Source: a virus. From it: a stretch of 24,231 nucleotides of DNA. Below, in pieces: positions 14,392 through 20,983 of the stretch (positions are counted from its first letter, which is position 1; each line of letters begins with the position of its first letter). The position numbers were made by a program, and so were the translations under genes. The stretch lies in IMG/VR virus record IMGVR_UViG_3300031834_000046, positions 1-24,231 of that record. The stretch is one strand, 5' to 3'. Under the pieces are notes generated by a model. The model did no database searches. It had not been told where the DNA came from and saw only the letters and a program-made list of their open reading frames with translations.

Positions 14392-14497
14392 GACTGACCC
14401 GGCTCCAGTAAAGATCACACCAAAGGAACAATTCAAATATGGTGATGTTAAAGTCACCTCTCCTGGTGTGGGCCGCGTTTCTATTACCATTCACTAA
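14330..14497 (+). CDS. 55-residue protein overlapping the portal end
   Basis: A short gene from ATG at 14330 (ATG at 14315 is an alternative) reading in another frame than the portal, whose stop it passes by 106 bases. The N-terminal part, shared with the portal's PQ-rich tail, is itself Gln/Pro-rich; the non-overlapping half (VKITPKEQFKYGDVKVTSPG then VGRVSITIH) is better-formed and looks conserved. It fills the gap between portal and scaffold, leaving five bases before the scaffold ATG. The function is unknown; a minor structural role is possible from position. Confidence 0.62.
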   Translation: MSSIQPRKQPASQPQDSLPNETDPAPVKITPKEQFKYGDVKVTSPGVGRVSITIH

Positions 14498-14502
14498 ACC
14501 AA

Positions 14503-15351
14503 ATGTCTGAAATTGTTTTTGATGCTACTGATCCAGATGTTACGTCTGCTCGACAAACCGAAGAGCTACGTCTCATGGAACAAGGTAGCCAGCTAATTGA
14601 AAAACAAGAAGCTGAGGCCGAAGATAAATATCGCCGCAGTGAACTTGAAGCCCAAGAACACTCTCAGTATGCTGGTAAATTCAAATCAGCAGAAGACCTT
14701 GAAAAGGCATACCTAGAACTTCAAAAGAAACTAGGTCAGAAAGAAACCGATGAGTCCTCTTCGACAGATGAAAACGAGAGTGATGATGGGGACACTGAGG
14801 AACAGGAAACTGAGTCCCCGGTATCCAAACGTGTTAGCTTCCTAAAGGAGGCTTCAGAGGAGTACTACTCTAATGATAATCAACTTAAGCCCGAGACAAT
14901 CGAAAAGCTTAAGGAGATGCCTTCGGAAGAACTCATCGAAGCTTATCTTGAACTACAAAAGAACAATCCTGTTGCTCAGTCACAGCCTCTCTCTACTGAT
15001 GCTGCTAAGACAATTGTTGATTCTGTCGGGGGACAGGATGCTTACAACGACACGTTGGCATGGGCTGCCGATAACCTCAAGCCTGAGGAAGTTGCTGCCT
15101 ACGATAACGTTGTCAATAGCGGTAACAAGGATGCTATTTTCTTTGCTGTTCAAGCCCTCAATCAACGCTATCGGGATTCCGTTGGATTTGAAGGTCAACA
15201 GGTCTCTGGCAAAGCACCCAAGAGTAGCGCCAAAGGATTCCGCTCTAACGCTGAACTAGCTACGGCTATCAGTGATAGGCGGTATCGTACTGACCCTGCT
15301 TATCGGTTTGATGTCGAACAAAAACTAGCCGCCTCTGGCGACTTGCTCTGA
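14503..15351 (+). CDS. Scaffolding / capsid assembly protein (T7 gp9-like)
   Basis: A 282-residue, strongly acidic, Glu/Gln-rich, largely helical protein; T7 gp9 is 307. Residues about 23-80 are coiled-coil-like (EEL, LIEKQEAEAEDKYRRSELEAQE, SAEDLEKAYLELQKKLGQK), followed by an acidic Ser/Asp/Glu tract (DESSSTDENESDDGDTEEQE), and the end is basic (FRSNAELATAISDRRYRTDP), as expected of the capsid-binding C-terminus of scaffolds. It would direct procapsid assembly and leave before DNA packaging. The place between portal and capsid is diagnostic. Confidence 0.9.
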   Translation: MSEIVFDATDPDVTSARQTEELRLMEQGSQLIEKQEAEAEDKYRRSELEAQEHSQYAGKFKSAEDLEKAYLELQKKLGQKETDESSSTDENESDDGDTEEQETESPVSKRVSFLKEASEEYYSNDNQLKPETIEKLKEMPSEELIEAYLELQKNNPVAQSQPLSTDAAKTIVDSVGGQDAYNDTLAWAADNLKPEEVAAYDNVVNSGNKDAIFFAVQALNQRYRDSVGFEGQQVSGKAPKSSAKGFRSNAELATAISDRRYRTDPAYRFDVEQKLAASGDLL

Positions 15352-15401
15352 GTTAAAATGGTCGCGCCGTAAGCAATATAAAAGTCCTTTGCAAAAAACT
15401 C

Positions 15402-15698
15402 ATGCTACCTCTTCTAACTACTCTGTCTGTCTTAAGCTCTTGGTATGGTCCTGGTTTCCACGGGAACCTAACAGCCAATGGTGAACGATACAATCAAAAC
15501 GGCCTTACGGCAGCGCACAAGACACTACCATTTGGAACACGCCTCAAGGTTTGTTTCAATAGGTGTGCCGTTGTTCGGGTCAATGATCGTGGTCCCTATG
15601 CTCATGGCAGGGGATTAGATCTAAGTAAAGGTGCGGCTGACAAGATCGGTCTGACCGGCTCTGGAGTTGGTAGGGTCTCCGTGACTCGCCTAAATTAA
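15402..15698 (+). CDS. rlpA: RlpA-like double-psi beta-barrel protein, putative lytic transglycosylase
   Basis: A 98-residue protein that is almost a bare RlpA domain. It shows SSWYGPGFHGNLTANGERYN, LTAAHKTLPFGTRLKV, VVRVNDRGPYAHGRGLDLSK and GVGRVSVTRL, the successive signature strands of the family. Bacterial RlpA cleaves septal glycan lacking stem peptides; the presumed catalytic residues, here E28, H39 and D62, are present. There is no SPOR domain. The N-terminus (MLPLLTTLSVLSS) is hydrophobic but lacks a basic n-region, so it is at best a weak signal peptide; in-frame codons upstream would encode KVLCKKL but contain no usual start codon. It sits between scaffold and capsid, where T7 has no gene. 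It may be a virion-associated or lysis wall enzyme; activity is untested. Confidence 0.88.
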   Translation: MLPLLTTLSVLSSWYGPGFHGNLTANGERYNQNGLTAAHKTLPFGTRLKVCFNRCAVVRVNDRGPYAHGRGLDLSKGAADKIGLTGSGVGRVSVTRLN

Positions 15699-15705
15699 AT
15701 GGATT

Positions 15706-15733
15706 GGGGGCACCTCAAAGTCGGACCCCCTTT
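15706..15733 (+). terminator. Possible weak terminator or attenuator after the rlpA-like gene
   Basis: A hairpin with a five-pair GGGGG/CCCCC stem, possibly extended inward by two C-G pairs, then only TTT before CCC. The short T-tract makes it a weak terminator; it could equally be a processing site or one arm of an alternative RNA fold with TTGAGG at 15737-15742. Confidence 0.35.
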
Positions 15734-15762
15734 CCCTTGAGGAAGGATACCTCGTTAAAAAA

Positions 15763-15774
15763 CCAACCGGTTGG
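15763..15774. repeat. 12-base perfect palindrome CCAACCGGTTGG
   Basis: A perfect inverted repeat with no spacer, about 105 bases upstream of the capsid ATG. Length and symmetry suit a dimeric protein site; as RNA it could form only a four-pair stem with a CCGG loop. No identical copy was noticed elsewhere in the window. Confidence 0.6.
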
Positions 15775-15775
15775 A

Positions 15776-15806
15776 GTATTGGCCCGCTGCGGTGGACACC
15801 CAATAC
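15776..15806 (+). promoter_or_regulatory. Stem-loop GTATTGG...CCAATAC upstream of capsid
   Basis: A seven-pair perfect stem (15776-15782 with 15800-15806) around a 17-base GC-rich loop. It starts one base after the 12-base palindrome. There is no T-tract after it, so it is not a simple terminator; it could protect the 5' end of a processed capsid mRNA, as RNase III hairpins do in T7. Confidence 0.45.
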
Positions 15807-15832
15807 AACACATCTATTGCCTTATCTTCAAA

Positions 15833-15846
15833 TACAAGTACTTGTA
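15833..15846. repeat. 14-base perfect palindrome TACAAGTACTTGTA
   Basis: A perfect 14-base inverted repeat, 32 bases before the capsid ATG and just upstream of a TATAAA-like element (15852-15857). This arrangement looks like an operator, or a symmetric element overlapping a promoter. No matching -35 box at the right spacing was seen. Confidence 0.55.
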
Positions 15847-15878
15847 ATCGTTATAAATCCCTTTTATTCATTATCCTA

Positions 15879-16898
15879 ATGACTGCTACCGTATCTTATC
15901 TTGGCGCCGCTAACAAAGCGGGTGGCCAATCTCCTACTTATGCTCAGCGGACTAACTTGTTCCTGAAGCTCTTTACGGGTGAGGTTTATGAAGCCTTCCG
16001 TAACTCTACTATTGCTAAGGATCTGGTCATGAACCGGACCCTGCGTGGTGGTAAGCAAGCTCAATTCATTCACACTGGCCGCATCACTGCTGCTTATCGC
16101 ACTCCTGGTGTGCCCATCCTCGGTTCGGGCAACCCAGCAGCCGCTGAAACCACCATCGCGTTGGATGACCTGCTGGTCGCCTCTGCTTTCGTTGATAACC
16201 TCGACGAGATCATGAGCCAGTATGACATCCGTGGCCCTATCGCCCGTCAGATTGGTCAAAGCCTGGCTGAGTTCTATGATCGCCGTATCTTCCGCGTTCT
16301 GGACAAAGCCTCTGCTGCTTCGGCTGCTGTGACCGGTGAGCCTGGTGGCTTCCAAATCAACCTTGGTGCTTCCAAGGAATATGACGCTCAAGCACTGGTT
16401 GATGGCTTCTTTGAAGCTGCTGCCCGTCTTGATGAAGTGGCTGCTCCTAAGGATGGTCGCGTGGCTGTTCTGAGCCCCCGTCAGTACTATGCCCTGATCT
16501 CTCAGGTTGATACCAATATCCTTAACCGTGAGTACGGTGCTGCCGGTGGTAGCATGAACTCTGGTGATGGTCTCTATGAGATCGCTGGTATCTCCATCAA
16601 GAAGTCCAACAACATCCCCTTCCTTGGGAAGTATGGCTCGGCTTCTGGCGCTGCTATTGATGCTGCTGCCGTGACTGGTGAGAACAACACCTATGGTATT
16701 GCTACTGACTTCACCAACAGCTGTGGTTTGATCTTCCACCGCGATGCTGCTGGTGTCGTTGAGGCTATTGGCCCCTCCGTGCAAACCACGGGCGCCGATA
16801 CCAAGGTGATCTACCAAGGCGACGTGATTGTGGGCCGTCTGGCCTATGGTTGCGGTGCTGTGCGCGTCGGCGTTGCCGGTGCTTTCCGTAACACCTGA
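15879..16898 (+). CDS. Major capsid protein (T7 gp10-like)
   Basis: A 339-residue HK97-fold capsid protein (T7 gp10A has 345). The start MTATVSYLGAANKAGGQ is at 15879; an upstream in-frame TTG at 15771 would translate the control region and is rejected. Family segments are clear: LFLKLFTGEVYEAFRNSTIA, SGK-like RGGKQAQFIHTGRITAAY (T7 GKSAQFPVLGRTQAAY), DNLDEIMSQYDIR (T7 DIEDAMNHYDVR), then GVVEAIGPSV and a C-terminal AYGCGAVRVGVAGAF. Codon use is distinct from its neighbours: about half of leucines are CTG and none TTA or CTA, as expected for the most highly expressed gene. No Shine-Dalgarno sequence is visible. A terminator follows. Confidence 0.96.
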   Translation: MTATVSYLGAANKAGGQSPTYAQRTNLFLKLFTGEVYEAFRNSTIAKDLVMNRTLRGGKQAQFIHTGRITAAYRTPGVPILGSGNPAAAETTIALDDLLVASAFVDNLDEIMSQYDIRGPIARQIGQSLAEFYDRRIFRVLDKASAASAAVTGEPGGFQINLGASKEYDAQALVDGFFEAAARLDEVAAPKDGRVAVLSPRQYYALISQVDTNILNREYGAAGGSMNSGDGLYEIAGISIKKSNNIPFLGKYGSASGAAIDAAAVTGENNTYGIATDFTNSCGLIFHRDAAGVVEAIGPSVQTTGADTKVIYQGDVIVGRLAYGCGAVRVGVAGAFRNT

Positions 16899-16911
16899 TC
16901 CTTTTAATACT

Positions 16912-16946
16912 GGGGCTGACTGTTAAAGGTTGGCTCCTTTTCTTTT
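16912..16946 (+). terminator. Rho-independent terminator after capsid (T7 T-phi position)
   Basis: GGGGCTGAC (16912-16920) pairs with GTTGGCTCC (16929-16937) over nine positions, three of them G-T wobbles, with an eight-base loop, followed directly by TTTTCTTTT. T7 has its only strong phage terminator, T-phi, at exactly this place after gene 10, where partial read-through lowers expression of the tail genes. Confidence 0.8.
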
Positions 16947-16964
16947 AATAATCCTGTCCGAATT

Positions 16965-17564
16965 ATGACAACCCAACTCCAGGCTATCAATCAGATGCTA
17001 ACGGGTATCGGGCAGGCACCAGTGGTGTCGCTCGACATCGCAAACCCAGAGATTGCTACGGCACTTTCAATTCTTGAGAATGTCAACCGTGAAGTTCAAG
17101 GAGAAGGATGGCATTTCAATTCTGAAATCGACTATCCATTTACCCCTAACACTGATGATGAGATCCTTGTACCTGATAATGTACTACAAATCTCAGACAA
17201 CAAGAATTCAAATGTTCAACAATACCAGACCGTATTAAGAAGCGGCAAACTCTACGATAAAGTAAACCATACTTATAAATTCATTAATCCAGTTCCAGTT
17301 CGCTGTGATGTGGTGTGGTTATTTAATTTTGAGGATCTTCCCCAAGTCTTTAAGGATTACATCACCCAACGTGCTGCTCGTGTGTTTGCGGGAAGTGTTG
17401 TTGGATCAAAGGAGATGTTCCAATTTAATGCTCAAGATGAAACCATGCTGAGAGCTAACTGTATTGCTTATGATACAGGAACGTCTGACGTAAACATCTT
17501 TGGTGTTGAGACAGGTCAGAACTTCTATATCTCTTATACTCCGTTCCGCACAATTGCACGATAA
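16965..17564 (+). CDS. Tail tubular protein A / gatekeeper (T7 gp11-like)
   Basis: A 199-residue protein; T7 gp11 is 196. It forms the dodecameric ring that joins the portal to the nozzle. Family features: QAINQMLTGIGQAPVVSL at the N-terminus (residues 6-23), LSILENVNREVQGEGWHFNS (35-54), and DYITQRAARVFAGSVVGS in the C-terminal half. It starts about 20 bases after the post-capsid terminator, and its stop overlaps the gp12 start by one base, so the two are translated together. Confidence 0.94.
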   Translation: MTTQLQAINQMLTGIGQAPVVSLDIANPEIATALSILENVNREVQGEGWHFNSEIDYPFTPNTDDEILVPDNVLQISDNKNSNVQQYQTVLRSGKLYDKVNHTYKFINPVPVRCDVVWLFNFEDLPQVFKDYITQRAARVFAGSVVGSKEMFQFNAQDETMLRANCIAYDTGTSDVNIFGVETGQNFYISYTPFRTIAR

Positions 17565-20515
17565 TGGCAGCCATCTCTCAGAAAATTTTTAGTCTTGTTG
17601 GGGGTGTGTCTCAACAACCTGATACAGTTAAGGTTGGCAATCAACTACGCATTTGTGATAACTATTATCCAGACATAGCCACTGGTTTGACCAAACGACC
17701 AGGGCTTAAAGGGATTAGTAAGCTGGCCAATGCGGTGGCTGATGGTACTTGGTTTTCTATCTTTAGGGATGATCAAGAGAAGTACATCATTCAGTTTAGC
17801 AAAGCAGGTGCCCTTAAGGTATGGAGTGCCAGCAATGGTGTCCAACAAACAGTTAACACAGTAGCTGCTGAATCTATTGCGTATGCTGTTCATACAACGA
17901 CAGATGATCTGCAAACTCTTCAGATCAATGATTACATCTTTGTTCTTAACCGTAAGAGAACCGTAGCAGCAGGTGTTGTTAGTAGTGCTGCTCAAACGCC
18001 ATATGCTTTTGCAGCCATTAATACAATAGCGTATAACTCCACCTACTCGATTAAGCTTGATGCTACCACGTTTTCTTATACTACCCCTTCCACATCAGCA
18101 ACTCAATTAAACATTGCTGATATTGTCAACAACATTGTTAATACAATTAATGTCAACACTAGTTGGGTAGCGACCGCTATCGGTAACATTGTTCATATTC
18201 GTCGTGCCAATGATGCTGACTTTGCAATTGAAGCAAAAGGTGGCAGTACCGGAACATCCATTGATGCGTTTAAAGGTTCTGTTGTTTCTGTTGCTCAACT
18301 TCCCAAGCAGTTTCTTAATAACCTAAAGATTAAGGTTGCTGGTTCTGTTGAATCAGGTGCTGATGACTATTGGGTTATCTTTAAAACCAGTGACAACACC
18401 ACTAGTGGCTATGGTTCTTGGGAAGAGACAATTGCTCCAAGCACTGTTACTGATCTAGATGAGGAGACGATGCCTCATGTTATCATCAGGGAAGCTAATG
18501 GAACCTTCACCTATCGTCAACTGGATTTAGCTTCTACTGGTACTGCTGGTACAACATCCGTCAGTGGTGTTCCCACAAGTGTTACCATTACTGGTGCTAC
18601 AAGTGCTGGCCACACTGTTGGAGAGATCTTTGCACCAACGGGTGGTACTGGCAACAACCTAAGACTACGAGTGGATAAGGTTCAAGATTTCTATTCATTG
18701 AATAATACCTTAGCTAACTCTGGCACTTATGTTAAGTCAGTCAGAGGCAGCATTAGAAGCCGTGGAATGAGTGGTAGTAGTACTTATGTAATTTATAATT
18801 ATACCTACTTTTGGTACGAGAATAACGCTCAAATTGGTGTAACTACGAATACCAATCCGTTGCAAATTGGTTACAAAACTTACTCAGTTGGAACATCGTT
18901 TCAAAGCATCAGCAATGAAACAAGGGCTGGCCTTAAGATTGAAGAACGCATCAATGGTTTGATTTCTGCCATTAGCATTGTTCAAGCCGGTCAAGGATAT
19001 ACAGCAACCAACACGGTTCAAAACACGGCAGGTGATACGTTTACCATTGCAAGCGTTAATACTGCTCCAGTTGAGGGAGATTTTAGTCGACTAAAATTCT
19101 GGAAGTATCGGGAAGTGGGTGATGCTACCACCAACCCATTACCCTCCTTTGTAGGGTTCCCAATTGATGCTATTTCCTTTTATAAGAACCGTCTGATCTT
19201 TACCTCTCGTCAAAATGTCATCTGCTCACAGGCAGGAGATTACTTCAACTTCTTTGCTAGCACGGTGATTACAATTGTTGATAGCGACCCTATTGACATT
19301 AGTGCTAGTAGTCTTAAACCAGTTCGACTGCGGTATGCTATTCCTACTCAAACAGGTCTGCTGTTGTTTGGTGATAATGCTCAGTATGTCCTGACAACAA
19401 CAACAGAAGCATTTTCTCCTAAGACTGCTGAGATCAACCTACTGTCTTCTTATAGTCAGTCTGAAAGTGTTTCTCCTCTTGATATTGGGGAAAGCTATCT
19501 ATTCTTGGAAGAAGGTGATAAGGCTTCATCCGTCTATGAGATGATGCCCAATGGTACGGATAAACCCAATACCATTGAATTAACTAGGATTATTCCTTCT
19601 TATATTCCTTCTGCTATTTATGACATGAAGGCTTCTGTGTCAGCAGGAACCGTGGCTCTTCTTAGCAAGCAAGAGCTTAGCAGCATGTATCTCTATCGGT
19701 TCTTCCGCAATGGAGATCAAAAGGTATTATCAAGTTGGTTCCGATGGACGCTTCCTGGTACGATTGAGTTTACTGATTTTGATCAGGATCAAATGTTTGT
19801 TGTTACCAAGCACGGTAGTAACTACGTTCTCAGTAAGGCATCCTTATTGACAGACACCCCAAGTGAGTCACTCTTCTTTGAGGGTCAGTATCTTGATGTA
19901 CGCCTGGATCTCTTTGATTATAAACCTACTCTTAACTATAATGCTGGTACAGGTTTAACTCGTGTCTGCTTTAAGGATGGGTTTGAAGATACCAATGAGC
20001 AACCAGTATTAATCTTCCTAGATCCTGCTATCTCTGGTTATTTTGAAGAACAAACTCTTCAATATGATGCCACCGCAGCAGTAGGACAGAGGTACTTCCT
20101 TACGGTTGAGGGCAATCAAACCACATCTAAGTTTGCTGTTGGGTATAAGTATGAAGCATTGGCTCAACTGCCTGCGTTCTACTTTATCAAAGATGCTCAG
20201 AGTGGACTCAAGGATACTGTTAACATTCCCAGGGTTAGTAGGATCAAAGTAAACAGTTACAATTCCGGCCCCTACAAGGCTGTGGTTCGATCTGAGGGTC
20301 GTGATGATTTCACCCTGGAACTACCACAGATCAATGCTGATTATTATCTAGCTAATAACATTCCTATCATTCGGAATGCTCAAAGTACGATACCAGTATT
20401 GGCAAAGGGTGACCAGTTTGAATTTGAATTAATTGCCGATAGTCCATTCCCAACAGCATTTACTTCTCTTGATTGGGAAGGAACATACAACAACAAGGGT
20501 ATCCAGTCCCTTTAA
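17564..20515 (+). CDS. Tail tubular protein B / nozzle (T7 gp12-like) with an inserted domain
   Basis: A 983-residue nozzle protein; T7 gp12 is 794. The N-terminal signature SLVGGVSQQPDTVKVGNQLR (11-30) and the conserved core PSFVGFPIDAISFYKNRLIF, DYFNFFASTVITIVDSDPID and the C-terminal LDWEGTYNNKG match the T7 protein. The extra length is mostly one block, residues about 323-505, between the strand TFTYRQLDL and FSRLKFWKYREV, where T7 has only a few residues. That block is rich in Gly, Thr, Ser and Tyr and holds GHTVGEIFAPTGGTGNNLRL and VQAGQGYTATNTVQ, patterns resembling beta-rich adhesin modules. Six copies would form the tail tip, so the insert is probably exposed. Confidence 0.93.
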   Translation: MAAISQKIFSLVGGVSQQPDTVKVGNQLRICDNYYPDIATGLTKRPGLKGISKLANAVADGTWFSIFRDDQEKYIIQFSKAGALKVWSASNGVQQTVNTVAAESIAYAVHTTTDDLQTLQINDYIFVLNRKRTVAAGVVSSAAQTPYAFAAINTIAYNSTYSIKLDATTFSYTTPSTSATQLNIADIVNNIVNTINVNTSWVATAIGNIVHIRRANDADFAIEAKGGSTGTSIDAFKGSVVSVAQLPKQFLNNLKIKVAGSVESGADDYWVIFKTSDNTTSGYGSWEETIAPSTVTDLDEETMPHVIIREANGTFTYRQLDLASTGTAGTTSVSGVPTSVTITGATSAGHTVGEIFAPTGGTGNNLRLRVDKVQDFYSLNNTLANSGTYVKSVRGSIRSRGMSGSSTYVIYNYTYFWYENNAQIGVTTNTNPLQIGYKTYSVGTSFQSISNETRAGLKIEERINGLISAISIVQAGQGYTATNTVQNTAGDTFTIASVNTAPVEGDFSRLKFWKYREVGDATTNPLPSFVGFPIDAISFYKNRLIFTSRQNVICSQAGDYFNFFASTVITIVDSDPIDISASSLKPVRLRYAIPTQTGLLLFGDNAQYVLTTTTEAFSPKTAEINLLSSYSQSESVSPLDIGESYLFLEEGDKASSVYEMMPNGTDKPNTIELTRIIPSYIPSAIYDMKASVSAGTVALLSKQELSSMYLYRFFRNGDQKVLSSWFRWTLPGTIEFTDFDQDQMFVVTKHGSNYVLSKASLLTDTPSESLFFEGQYLDVRLDLFDYKPTLNYNAGTGLTRVCFKDGFEDTNEQPVLIFLDPAISGYFEEQTLQYDATAAVGQRYFLTVEGNQTTSKFAVGYKYEALAQLPAFYFIKDAQSGLKDTVNIPRVSRIKVNSYNSGPYKAVVRSEGRDDFTLELPQINADYYLANNIPIIRNAQSTIPVLAKGDQFEFELIADSPFPTAFTSLDWEGTYNNKGIQSL

Positions 20516-20518
20516 AAC

Positions 20519-20983
20519 GTGAACCTAATCCACAACGCAAGCCGCTCAGACGCAATCTGGGTGGCTCAGCACTTACAAGAAGATGATCGAAGGGAACTAG
20601 AGGGTCTTGGCCATACCATTATGGAGGCCACCCTCTGCCTTTCTCTTGACCTATCAGACAACCCTGTAACCTTTCGAAACCCACTCGGAGAGATCTGCGG
20701 GGTAGCGGGGGTATCCAGAACAGATGCCCATTGCGGAGCCATATGGATGCTAACCACACCCCAGGTCCGACCGTATCCAAAACTATTTTTTAAGGAGGCT
20801 AAGAAATGGGTCGAACAACAAACCTCCTATGAGATGTTACATAACATAGCTGATCCAAGAAACAAACTACATATGAAACTCCTTCATATGCTTGGGTTTA
20901 AGAAGCTTATGTATGTCACCACTCAAACCAATCTTACTTATGTTGAATTTGCTAAACTAACAAAATCATGTGTGACGCCGTAG
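20519..20983 (+). CDS. Internal/virion protein, gp13-like with GNAT-type fold
   Basis: A 154-residue protein from GTG at 20519, three bases after gp12; no in-frame ATG lies near the start. The place between gp12 and gp14 is that of T7 gene 13 (138 residues, needed for virion assembly). Segments EICGVAGVSRTDAHCGAIWM, PKLFFKEAKKWVEQQ and NIADPRNKLHMKLLHMLGFK resemble the acetyltransferase-like fold used by several phage proteins of this family; the final block is the typical 'N ... H..LL..LGFK' GNAT end. Whether any acetyl transfer occurs is unknown. Confidence 0.82.
   Translation: MNLIHNASRSDAIWVAQHLQEDDRRELEGLGHTIMEATLCLSLDLSDNPVTFRNPLGEICGVAGVSRTDAHCGAIWMLTTPQVRPYPKLFFKEAKKWVEQQTSYEMLHNIADPRNKLHMKLLHMLGFKKLMYVTTQTNLTYVEFAKLTKSCVTP

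Larger units (their letters stand above)
15699..15878 (+). promoter_or_regulatory. Capsid leader and intergenic control region
   Basis: A 180-base region without a credible gene, the largest in the window, directly before the major capsid gene; T7 places its strong phi-10 promoter in the equivalent spot. It holds, in order: GGGGG (15706-15710) paired with CCCCC (15726-15730) followed by TTTCCC; CCTCAA (15713-15718) complementary to TTGAGG (15737-15742); GAGG (15739-15742) complementary to CCTC (15750-15753); a 12-base perfect palindrome; a 7-base-pair stem-loop; and a 14-base perfect palindrome. The first three pairings are partly exclusive. A promoter for the phage polymerase is expected here, but no consensus can be fixed from one genome. 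Confidence 0.6.

Noticed and set aside
15699-15720. ATTGGGGGCACCTCAA as a Syn5-type phage promoter (remembered consensus ATTGGGCACCCGTAA)
   Set aside because: A two-base insertion and mismatches are needed, and the GGGGG is part of a hairpin. No exact copy of the remembered consensus was seen in the window, so the promoters of this phage stay undefined.
15700-15810. A tRNA or tRNA-like attachment site in the capsid leader
   Set aside because: The stems do not form a cloverleaf, there is no T-arm GTTCRA motif or acceptor stem, and no integrase gene is present in the window.
15771-15878. An N-terminal extension of 36 residues on the capsid protein from TTG 15771
   Set aside because: It would translate the inverted-repeat region; similarity to the T7 capsid begins after Met at 15879, and the resulting 339 residues match the family length.
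15876-16817. A 313-residue open frame on the minus strand opposite the capsid gene
   Set aside because: It is a shadow of the biased codon use of the capsid gene; composition is Ser/Thr/Ile-rich without motifs, and no other gene is on that strand.
16904-16928. TTTAATACTGGGGCTGACTG as a T7-type promoter because of TAATAC
   Set aside because: Only the TAATAC hexamer matches; the rest of the T7 consensus is absent and the bases are better explained as the terminator stem.
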